From: Candidatus Bathyarchaeota archaeon
GTDB taxonomy: Archaea; Thermoproteota; Bathyarchaeia; Bathyarchaeales; Bathyarchaeaceae
Assembly: GCA_026014605.1 (NCBI GenBank)
Contig: JAOZIC010000150.1
Location: forward strand, 3,024 to 20,941
Direction of reading: 5' to 3'
DNA length: 17,918 nt
Part shown: piece by piece, positions 1-5,964 of the stretch
Layout of the letters: every line of letters begins with the position of its first letter
Position numbering within the stretch: the stretch's first letter is position 1
Translations under genes and position numbers: made by a program
Notes under the pieces: generated by a model
Database searches by the model: none
Told to the model about the DNA's origin: nothing
What the model saw: only the letters and a program-made list of their open reading frames with translations

Positions 1-250
1 TTTCAGAGATAACTGCCATCAAGTTTTCGTTTCCATAAATACGAAGAGGCGCATGGGGTAATCCTTTGTGCAAAACTACAACCGGTGGAAGCAGGTCCGA
101 GTCCATGTATGCGACCTCTTCCAACTTTAGTTCAGATACTAGATACGATGTCGCGATGAGTCCAACAAGTCCCACATCAGGTAACCCAATCAACATAGTT
201 GTGTCAGATGGTATGGGCTTTTTTTCGACAATTTTTACTGTTTCTGACAA
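1..250 (-). CDS. PAC2 family protein (proteasome-assembly-chaperone-like), 3' end cut by the window
   Basis: The minus strand from a TTG at 248-250 stays open to the window edge and reads about 83 residues. It contains MLIGLPDVGLVG, then SYLVSELKLEEVAYMDSDLLPP, then LRIYGN. This is the N-terminal pattern of the archaeal PAC2 family (ATP-grasp-associated / proteasome assembly chaperone relatives), where a glycine-rich first strand is followed by a pattern like YIDSDxxPPVxVxH. The family's role in archaea is poorly fixed; relatives of eukaryotic PAC2 help assemble proteasomes. TTG is chosen because about 15 residues normally precede the glycine-rich strand and because a purine-rich GGGGGAAAAGG lies directly upstream; the internal ATG (M19) would cut into the fold. 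It is divergent from srp54. The C-terminal half lies outside the window. A plus-strand reading frame over the same DNA has no recognisable protein features. Confidence 0.75.
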   Translation of the reverse strand, partial: MSETVKIVEKKPIPSDTTMLIGLPDVGLVGLIATSYLVSELKLEEVAYMDSDLLPPVVVLHKGLPHAPLRIYGNENLMAVISE

Positions 251-310
251 CCTTTTCCCCCACGTTAGATAATGTTAACTAGGAGAAAAGAATTGTGTTA
301 AAGCTAAATA

Positions 311-320
311 CCTATAAAAG
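311..320 (+). promoter_or_regulatory. TATA-like promoter for srp54
   Basis: The sequence CCTATAAAAG matches the archaeal TATA box, preceded by an A-rich stretch that could serve as the BRE. The centre lies about 33 bases before the ATG at 349, so transcription would start near 340. The leader would be very short and would hold only the GGGAG at 339-343. This placement argues against the upstream GTG at 337 as the start codon. Confidence 0.6.
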
Positions 321-348
321 GCGAAATTAATTCTAAGTGGGAGAAATA

Positions 349-1674
349 ATGGTTCTGGATAGTCTCGGCTCTTCACTTAACGATGCTTTGCGCAAAGTTT
401 TCAGAGCACCGGTTATGGACGAAAAAACAGTCAAAGAACTAGTCCGTGACATCCAACGTGCACTGCTTCAAGCAGACGTCAACGTTAAGTTGGTTCTTGA
501 AGTTTCAAAAAATATCGAGGAACGCGCGCTAAAAGAAAAAGTTCCTCCAGGAGTCTCCCGAAGAGAACACGTAGTAAAAGTAGTTTACGAAGAGATAACC
601 CGTTTTCTTGGCGAAAAACCTGTACCGCTAAAGATCGAACCAGGAAAACGAAAAGTTTTGATGATGGTAGGCATTCAGGGCTCAGGGAAAACCACTGCGA
701 CAGGGAAATTGGCAAAATATTTCCAAAAAAGAGGCCTAAAAACTGGTCTAGTCTGTACAGACACCTACAGACCAGGAGCATATAATCAACTTGAGCAATT
801 GGCTGCGCGAGTTAAAATTCCGGTTTATGGTGAACCTAAAGAGAAGAACTCTGTAAAAATCGCTTTGAGAGGTTTAAAACAGTTCAAAGACTATGAACTA
901 GTAATCATCGACACAGCTGGCCGCCACAAAGAAGAGGCCGGCTTGATAAAAGAAATGAAGCAGCTAGAAAAAGCAATAAAACCTGACGAATCAATTTTGG
1001 TTATCGACGGAACAATCGGTCAACAGGCTGCTCTTCAAGCTAAGGCCCTTCACGAAGCTACTCCGATTGGTTCCATAATTGTTTCAAAACTTGACGGTTC
1101 TGCCAGAGGTGGAGGCGCTCTATCTGCAGTTGCTGCTATTGGTGCTCCGATAAAATTCATTAGCACAGGCGAAAAACTTGAAGACATCGAACCTTTTGTC
1201 CCCTCCAGATTCGTAGGTCGCTTGTTGGGCATGGGTGACCTTCAGAGCCTAGTTGAAAAAGTGCGCGACGCAGAGGTAAATGTACCTGAGAAAAAGGCTC
1301 GCGCCTTTATGAGTGGGAAATTCACGCTTACTGATATGTATGAGCAGTTTGAGTCCATGAAGAAGGTTGGGCCCTTACGGCACATATTGAAGATGATTCC
1401 TGGAATGAGCTACAACATTCCTGATGACCAAATGAATATGGCTGAAGATGCCTTGAAAAAGTGGCGTGTCATTATTCAGTCTATGACTCCTAAAGAGCGA
1501 GAAAAGCCCAAAATTATTTCATCTTCAAGAGTCCGCAGAGTTGCTCACGGTTCTGGCACTACAGAAAAAGAAGTGAAGCAACTACTAACTCAGTATAACC
1601 AAATGAAGAAAATGATGAAAACCTTCAGGCGCAAAAAGATGCCCTTTTTCGGAAAAGGTCTACCCACCGCCTAA
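349..1674 (+). CDS. srp54: Signal recognition particle 54 kDa protein (SRP54)
   Basis: GTPase of the signal recognition particle. It binds signal sequences on ribosomes together with 7S RNA and SRP19 and docks at the membrane receptor FtsY. The 441-residue product has the N-terminal four-helix domain (about 1-95) and the NG GTPase with P-loop GIQGSGKTT (108-116), then DTYRPGA, DTAGRHKEE and SKLDGSARGGG. The hinge has GRLLGMGD, and the methionine-rich M domain holds the RNA-binding segment ISSSRVRRVAHGSG and ends in QMKKMMKTF. Length is usual for archaea. The start is the ATG giving MVLDSLGSSL, the usual family N-terminus, with GGGAG five bases upstream; a GTG four codons earlier is possible but less likely. 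It opens the plus-strand cluster and pus10 follows after 53 bases. Confidence 0.97.
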   Translation: MVLDSLGSSLNDALRKVFRAPVMDEKTVKELVRDIQRALLQADVNVKLVLEVSKNIEERALKEKVPPGVSRREHVVKVVYEEITRFLGEKPVPLKIEPGKRKVLMMVGIQGSGKTTATGKLAKYFQKRGLKTGLVCTDTYRPGAYNQLEQLAARVKIPVYGEPKEKNSVKIALRGLKQFKDYELVIIDTAGRHKEEAGLIKEMKQLEKAIKPDESILVIDGTIGQQAALQAKALHEATPIGSIIVSKLDGSARGGGALSAVAAIGAPIKFISTGEKLEDIEPFVPSRFVGRLLGMGDLQSLVEKVRDAEVNVPEKKARAFMSGKFTLTDMYEQFESMKKVGPLRHILKMIPGMSYNIPDDQMNMAEDALKKWRVIIQSMTPKEREKPKIISSSRVRRVAHGSGTTEKEVKQLLTQYNQMKKMMKTFRRKKMPFFGKGLPTA

Positions 1675-1727
1675 GCGTTTAGTTACTATTAGTTACATAA
1701 CTTATTGTTGGAATCGAGGAAAATTTG

Positions 1728-3056
1728 ATGGATATACCCCAGAAAGCCCAAGAAATGCTTCAAGCACAACCTCTTTGCGACCACTGTTTAGGTAGACAAT
1801 TTGCGCTTCTTGGTTACGGTTTAAGCGACAAAAAACGAGGAGAAACCTTGAAGCTTCTTTTAACAATGAAAAACCATCAAACAGCACTTTCCGGTAGCGA
1901 TGAAGGTTTTTCTAATCTTAGGCTTTTGGCTTCTAACGGCTCTTTTGGCATGGCTGCTGAGATACTTAAAAATATGAGAAAAAGGGCGAGAAAAGAGAAA
2001 GAATGTTATCTTTGTCAGGGAGTTTTTAAAAGTGTGGATTCGCTGGCGGAGTATGCTTTAGAGGCACTTGAAGATTACGAGTTTGCTACTTTTCTTGTTG
2101 GCATCGAGTTGCCTATTTCTGTTGAGGAACGGGAAGACGAATTTAAGGCCCGTTTTGAGGTTGCACATGGAGAAAGCATGCGTAACGAATTCAGTCGCGA
2201 AATTGGAAAAAAAATTGTCGTGCTTTCAGGTAAACCCGCAGACTACAAAAAACCTGATGTTGTTGCCCTAATCAAACCATTCACTGGCGAGGTTGTTATT
2301 CAGGCTAATCCTCTTTATATTAGAGGCAAATACAAGAAACTTGTTCGCGGCATTCCTCAGTCGAAATGGTTTTGCAAACGTTGTCAAGGCAAGGGGTGTC
2401 CTAACTGTGGCGGAACTGGAAAAATGTATCAGGAGTCCGTTGAAGAGATAATTGCGGGTCCCCTTTTGGAACAAACTGGGGGCGAAGATGTGGCGTTTCA
2501 TGCGGCTGGGCGTGAAGATGTGGACGCTCGGATGTTGGGAACTGGCAGACCTTTTATTATCGAAGTTAAAAAGCCTAGAAAACGGGTCATAGATTTAGAT
2601 GCTCTCACAAAAACAATAAACGAACAGGCAAAAGACAAAGTTGAGATACTTGGCGCTCGTTTTGCCAGCAAAGAAGATGTTAAACGGTTGAAACGGGGTG
2701 AGGGGTCTTCAAAGATGTATAAAGTGTTTATTGATTTTGACCGAGAAGTTTCAGATGAGGAGCTGGCTACTATAACCGAAACATTAACAAAAGCCAGCAT
2801 TCGACAACAAACGCCTCTACGTGTTTTGCATCGAAGAGCAGACCTAGTTCGAGAAAAGTACATATATGAGACACATCTAAAGAGGTTGGCGCCTAACCGT
2901 GCAGAGATGAAGATACGTTGTCAAGGAGGGCTTTATATTAAAGAGTTGATAAGCGGCGATGAAGGGCGAACTGTCCCTAGCGTAGCTTCTATTATCAACA
3001 CTAAAGCAAAGCCTGTTGACTTAGACGTTTTGAATGTTATCATGGAGGAATTTTAG
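1728..3056 (+). CDS. pus10: tRNA pseudouridine synthase Pus10 (U54/U55)
   Basis: Makes pseudouridine 54 and/or 55 in the T-loop of archaeal tRNAs, in the cytoplasm. The 442-residue product starts with a zinc-binding THUMP-containing region with CDHC (C17, C20) and CYLC (C93, C96). A second cysteine cluster, CKRCQGKGCPNC (C216, C219, C224, C227), lies before the catalytic domain. The catalytic segment is HAAGREDVDARMLG (258-271); the nucleophile is most likely D266. GRPFIIEV and the C-terminal IKELISGDEGRTVPS are typical of the family. ATG 1728 is chosen because GAGGA at 1716-1720 is seven bases away; a TTG one codon upstream is equally in frame. The gene ends directly against rpl21e, with no space between TAG and the next TTG, so the two are surely co-transcribed. 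Confidence 0.96.
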   Translation: MDIPQKAQEMLQAQPLCDHCLGRQFALLGYGLSDKKRGETLKLLLTMKNHQTALSGSDEGFSNLRLLASNGSFGMAAEILKNMRKRARKEKECYLCQGVFKSVDSLAEYALEALEDYEFATFLVGIELPISVEEREDEFKARFEVAHGESMRNEFSREIGKKIVVLSGKPADYKKPDVVALIKPFTGEVVIQANPLYIRGKYKKLVRGIPQSKWFCKRCQGKGCPNCGGTGKMYQESVEEIIAGPLLEQTGGEDVAFHAAGREDVDARMLGTGRPFIIEVKKPRKRVIDLDALTKTINEQAKDKVEILGARFASKEDVKRLKRGEGSSKMYKVFIDFDREVSDEELATITETLTKASIRQQTPLRVLHRRADLVREKYIYETHLKRLAPNRAEMKIRCQGGLYIKELISGDEGRTVPSVASIINTKAKPVDLDVLNVIMEEF

Positions 3057-3356
3057 TTGGGAAGAAAAGCTAAAGGTTATCGTAGAAAGACCCGTTACCT
3101 CTTGAAGAGGAAGCCTAGAGAACGAGGTAAAACAGGTCTCAGCAAGTTACTGCGTGAATATGAAACTGACGAAAAAGTAGTAATCAAACTAAACCCCAGT
3201 GTTCACAAAGGCATGCCACACAGAAGATTTCATGGCAGAATCGGCGTTATCGCAAATAAACGCGGAAACAGCTATGTTGTTAATGTGTCACAAGGAAAGG
3301 CAATCAAAGAAATAATTGTTCGGCCAGAACACATTACACCCCATAAGGAGGCTTAA
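3057..3356 (+). CDS. rpl21e: 50S ribosomal protein L21e
   Basis: Large-subunit ribosomal protein found in archaea and eukaryotes (eL21). The 99-residue basic product begins MGRKAKGYRRKTR and contains HKGMPHRRFHGRIG and the KAIKEIIVRPEHI region typical of the family; length is normal. The start is TTG, immediately after the pus10 stop, with GGAGG at 3044-3048 inside the end of pus10 and an 8-base spacer. The next gene, rpoF, starts two bases after its stop, so ribosomal and RNA polymerase subunits are made from one transcript. Confidence 0.96.
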   Translation: MGRKAKGYRRKTRYLLKRKPRERGKTGLSKLLREYETDEKVVIKLNPSVHKGMPHRRFHGRIGVIANKRGNSYVVNVSQGKAIKEIIVRPEHITPHKEA

Positions 3357-3358
3357 CC

Positions 3359-3697
3359 GTGGCACGAAAGGCTCTACAGGAACGCACAGTAACAGTTCCT
3401 CAAGTAAAAGAAGCCTTAGAATCTATCGGAGAGGAACGTCTAGACCAGTTCCAAAGACGTTCCCTTGATTACGCCACAAAATTTGCTAAACTTGATGCAT
3501 CAGCAGTTGACACTGTTTTAACAAAACTTGTTGAAGACTTCGACGTAGACCAAGATGAGGCTGTGCAAATAGTAAACGCTATGCCTGAAAGCATCCAAGA
3601 GCTTCGAGTGTTCTTGGCTGGCGGTCGAAAAATAATTGAAACCTCAAAATTAGAAAAAATACTGGTTTTTTTGAAAAAATATAGAAAAAGTGAATAA
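3359..3697 (+). CDS. rpoF: DNA-directed RNA polymerase subunit F (Rpb4 homologue)
   Basis: With subunit E (Rpb7 homologue) it forms the stalk of archaeal RNA polymerase, which acts in initiation, RNA binding and termination. The 112-residue product has the Rpb4/HRDC-like all-helical pattern: RSLDYATKFAKLD near 35-47, then a second half with DEAVQIVNAMPESIQELRVF followed by LEKILVFLKKY. Length is usual. The GTG start has GGAGG at 3347-3351 and a 7-base spacer, and lies two bases after rpl21e. The order rpl21e-rpoF-DUF655-ksgA is a recurrent archaeal arrangement, which supports the call. Confidence 0.92.
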   Translation: MARKALQERTVTVPQVKEALESIGEERLDQFQRRSLDYATKFAKLDASAVDTVLTKLVEDFDVDQDEAVQIVNAMPESIQELRVFLAGGRKIIETSKLEKILVFLKKYRKSE

Positions 3698-3711
3698 AGG
3701 ACTTTTTCTAT

Positions 3712-3718
3712 CTATATA
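3712..3718 (+). promoter_or_regulatory. Candidate TATA element before DUF655
   Basis: CTATATA lies 42 bases before the GTG start of the DUF655 gene, in the 62-base gap after rpoF. A start of transcription near 3741 would give a leader of about 19 bases that holds the G-rich run at 3745-3754. This suggests DUF655 and ksgA can be transcribed apart from the upstream genes. The call rests on position and sequence only. Confidence 0.4.
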
Positions 3719-3759
3719 CCATCTAAACTAATTGTAACCATTTCGGGGGCGGGGAAATA

Positions 3760-4323
3760 GTGGAAAGGAGCGAGAAGAGATACGAAGAGTATGCATACGT
3801 TTTGGATTATCTTCCTCACGGAAGGCCGGGGACTCGACCAGGATACCGAGCTGGTGCGCTGATTCAGGTTGTGGGTGAAGAATACTTCACCTTTCTTGAA
3901 GCAATCGCCCGAGATGGTATTGTCCTAAACACTGCTGACAGAGTTTATGTTGGAAAAGATTCGCGCCGAAAAATCACTTACATCATTGGCCGAATAAACT
4001 ATGAAGATTTAACTTCCAACGCAAAGATGGAACTTTCTGGAACAGTCGAAAAAATAGTAATTAATCGAGAAAAATGGTTCATTAACTTCTTCAACACCGC
4101 ACAGGCCATAACTCCTCGAATGCATGCTTTAGAGTTGATTCCAGGTATTGGAAAAAAATACATGTGGCAAATTATTGACGAACGCGAAAGAAAGTCTTTC
4201 CAAAACCTTGAAGATTTGCAGAATCGTGCTAACATGCCTAATCCTTCTAAACTTATTACACGAAGAATTTTAGAGGAATTGGGTGGAGAAAGCAAATATA
4301 GACTGTTTACGAGAGCGCCCTAG
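3760..4323 (+). CDS. DUF655 family protein (OB-like fold plus helix-hairpin-helix)
   Basis: Archaeal protein of the DUF655 family, whose precise function is not established; nucleic-acid binding is expected. The 187-residue product opens with EEYAYVLDYLPHGRPG, the family signature, followed by a beta-rich OB-like part (about 30-105). A helix-hairpin-helix with LELIPGIGKKYMWQI lies at about 124-138, and the product ends ITRRILEELGGESKY. The start is GTG 3760. It has no clean GGAGG; a G-rich run GGGGGCGGGG lies 5 bases upstream instead. The stop overlaps the ksgA GTG by one base (TAGTG), so the two are translationally linked. The steady pairing with ksgA in archaea hints at a role in rRNA or ribosome maturation, which is inference. 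Confidence 0.88.
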   Translation: MERSEKRYEEYAYVLDYLPHGRPGTRPGYRAGALIQVVGEEYFTFLEAIARDGIVLNTADRVYVGKDSRRKITYIIGRINYEDLTSNAKMELSGTVEKIVINREKWFINFFNTAQAITPRMHALELIPGIGKKYMWQIIDERERKSFQNLEDLQNRANMPNPSKLITRRILEELGGESKYRLFTRAP

Positions 4324-5165
4324 TGGAAAGAATTAATCTGCGTCAAAGGGCGAAGCATCTGCTTCGTCTTTACGGTTTTTTCCCAAAGAAACGGTTAGGT
4401 CAAAATTTTTCAGTCAACTTGGACATATTGAAGCGTCTTGTGTCGTGTGCTCGTTTAACTAAAGACGATGTTGTTTTAGAAGTTGGTGCGGGATTTGGTT
4501 TTTTAACACAGCTTCTATCAGATGAGTGCAAAAAAGTTGTGGCCGTAGAGGTTGACCAGAACCTTATTACATTTTTGAAAACACAACTCAACAGCCTCAA
4601 AAATGTAGAATTGGTAGAAGGGGATATTCTCAAAGTTTCTCTTCCTGAGTTTAACAAGGTTGTGTCTGCTCCACCCTATTCGATTTCTTCTCCTCTTCTT
4701 TTTCGGCTTTTAGAAAACAAGTTTGATGTTGCAGTTTTGATTTTGCAAAAAGAGTTTGCTGAGCGGTTAGCGGCTTCGGTGGGTAGCAAAGATTACGGAC
4801 GTCTCACAGTTGCTATTTACTACCGGGCGGAAGTAGAACTTTTAGATGTGGTGCCTCGAACCATGTTTTTCCCTCCACCAGACGTTGACTCGATGATTAT
4901 ACGTTTAAAACCAAGAGCACCACCTTTTCATGTTGATGACGAAGAGGCCTTTTTTGAAGTTGTTCGTGTTCTTTTCACTCAGAGAAACAAGAAGGTAAGA
5001 AACTCTCTAATTCCTTTCTTGCGGAGCCGTGGATTTGATGGGAAAGTGGCTCTGGAGTTTGCTGATTCTGTAGTTTATAGTGAAAAGAGAGTACGGGAAT
5101 TGGCGCCAGAAGATTTTGCTGTTTTAACAAACGATCTTCTTCAGAAGCTTAGTCTTATTTTGTAA
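4323..5165 (+). CDS. ksgA: 16S rRNA dimethyladenosine transferase (KsgA/Dim1) with altered NLPY motif
   Basis: Uses S-adenosylmethionine to dimethylate two neighbouring adenines in helix 45 of 16S rRNA, a late step of small-subunit assembly. The 280-residue product has KKRLGQNF (22-29), SAM motif LEVGAGFGFLT (52-62), acidic VEVDQ in motif II, GDIL in motif III, and the C-terminal RMT-specific helical domain with FTQRNKKVRNSL. Catalytic motif IV, NLPY in most members, reads SAPPYSISSPL here: the asparagine position is Ala116 and the leucine is Pro117, while Pro118 and Tyr119 remain. The rest of the fold looks intact, so the assignment is firm but activity may differ. The GTG start overlaps the DUF655 stop by one base. 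A T-rich tract downstream probably ends the transcript. Confidence 0.93.
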   Translation: MERINLRQRAKHLLRLYGFFPKKRLGQNFSVNLDILKRLVSCARLTKDDVVLEVGAGFGFLTQLLSDECKKVVAVEVDQNLITFLKTQLNSLKNVELVEGDILKVSLPEFNKVVSAPPYSISSPLLFRLLENKFDVAVLILQKEFAERLAASVGSKDYGRLTVAIYYRAEVELLDVVPRTMFFPPPDVDSMIIRLKPRAPPFHVDDEEAFFEVVRVLFTQRNKKVRNSLIPFLRSRGFDGKVALEFADSVVYSEKRVRELAPEDFAVLTNDLLQKLSLIL

Positions 5166-5256
5166 AAAATGGGGGTTATCACAAACTTTTCTTTCTTTAG
5201 GTTTAATGGTACATGACGTTCTTTGTTGTTCATGATTGAAATACTTTGAAATATGG

Positions 5257-5274
5257 TTTTTTTTCTGTTTTTTT
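5257..5274 (+). terminator. Oligo-T transcription terminator after ksgA
   Basis: Eight T residues (5257-5264), then CTG, then seven T residues (5268-5274) follow the end of ksgA and precede the L10e promoter. Archaeal RNA polymerase terminates on such U tracts without needing a hairpin. No strong stem is seen just upstream. Confidence 0.55.
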
Positions 5275-5302
5275 GCGCCGTATGAGTTCGAATACAGAAT
5301 AG

Positions 5303-5313
5303 TTTTTATAATA
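5303..5313 (+). promoter_or_regulatory. TATA-like promoter for the L10e gene
   Basis: TTTTTATAATA is centred near 5308, which puts the transcription start at about 5334. The two ATG codons at 5325 and 5328 would then fall before or at the RNA start, so the ATG at 5355 is the usable one. The leader would carry GAGG at 5343-5346. Confidence 0.55.
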
Positions 5314-5354
5314 TCTGTTTAACTATGATGGGCAGAGCAGATGAGGAATATACA

Positions 5355-5852
5355 ATGAAGGCTCGTAATTATCGGGAAGTAAAGGGACAATCTTATACCC
5401 GAAAGAAGTACATCCGAGGATCTCCAGCTTCGAAAATAGTAAAATTCACTATGGGCAACACCTCGGGAACTTACAAGTATCAAGCACGCTTAATCGCAGA
5501 AAAGGAAGTTCAAATTAGACATAACGCTCTGGAAGCAGCACGAATAGCCGCTAACAGGGTTCTCTCAGAGAAATTGGGAAATAGTTATGTTTTAAAGATT
5601 TTACCTTATCCACACGTAGTGCTCCGCGAAAACAAAATGATTTTTGGTGCACACGCGGACCGTCTTCAAGACGGAATGAGAAATGCCTTCGGCAAAGCCA
5701 TTGGACTTGCAGCACGAGTAAAGACGGGCCAGTCTCTTATCTTGGCTAACGTAAACGAGAACGGTCTTCAAGCTGCAACAACTGCCCTGAAACGTGGCGG
5801 CGCTAAACTGCCTACACCCTGCCGAGTAGTAGTCAAAAAACTTGAGGACTAG
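5355..5852 (+). CDS. rpl10e: 50S ribosomal protein L10e (uL16)
   Basis: Large-subunit ribosomal protein near the tRNA-binding and peptidyl transferase region; counterpart of bacterial L16 and eukaryotic RPL10. The 165-residue product starts MKARNYREVKGQSYTRKKYI, the standard N-terminus, and contains FTMGNTSGTYKYQARLIAEK, HVVLRENKMI and ADRLQDGMRNAFGKA, then ends LPTPCRVVVKKLED. ATG 5355 is chosen because family members begin MKARNYR, because GAGG lies eight bases upstream, and because the promoter leaves earlier ATGs outside the transcript. The reading frame is open 10 codons further upstream, to an ATG at 5325. It appears to be a single-gene transcript, with T tracts on both sides. Confidence 0.95.
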   Translation: MKARNYREVKGQSYTRKKYIRGSPASKIVKFTMGNTSGTYKYQARLIAEKEVQIRHNALEAARIAANRVLSEKLGNSYVLKILPYPHVVLRENKMIFGAHADRLQDGMRNAFGKAIGLAARVKTGQSLILANVNENGLQAATTALKRGGAKLPTPCRVVVKKLED

Positions 5853-5912
5853 CCGAGGGCGTAGCTTTGCGGTTGTCTGGCCACGCGGACAGGACTTCAG
5901 AAAAATTTAACA

Positions 5913-5926
5913 TTTTTTACATTTTT
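5913..5926 (+). terminator. Oligo-T terminator after L10e
   Basis: Six T residues (5913-5918), ACA, then five T residues (5922-5926) lie about 60 bases after the L10e stop. This fits a U-tract terminator. It overlaps the region that should hold the PEP synthase promoter, where AATTTAA at 5904-5910 and GATTATAAC at 5929-5937 are both possible TATA elements. Confidence 0.35.
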
Positions 5927-5964
5927 ACGATTATAACTCAATGAAGCGACTGTGAGGTATGAAA

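Noticed and set aside
66..272. Open frame of 68 codons on the plus strand at the left edge
   Set aside because: It lies antisense to the PAC2-family frame, is rich in Ser and Thr and shows no domain. The minus-strand frame has clear family motifs.
2373..2409. Extra CxxC cluster in Pus10 as a possible inserted domain
   Set aside because: Archaeal Pus10 proteins commonly carry this C-x2-C...C-x2-C segment before the catalytic domain, so it is expected.
5874..5891. Weak hairpin TGTCTG/CGGACA after L10e, in a short G+C-rich patch
   Set aside because: Only six pairs with one G-U, and no matching RNA family or T tract directly after it. I could not build a tRNA, C/D box or riboswitch fold around it.
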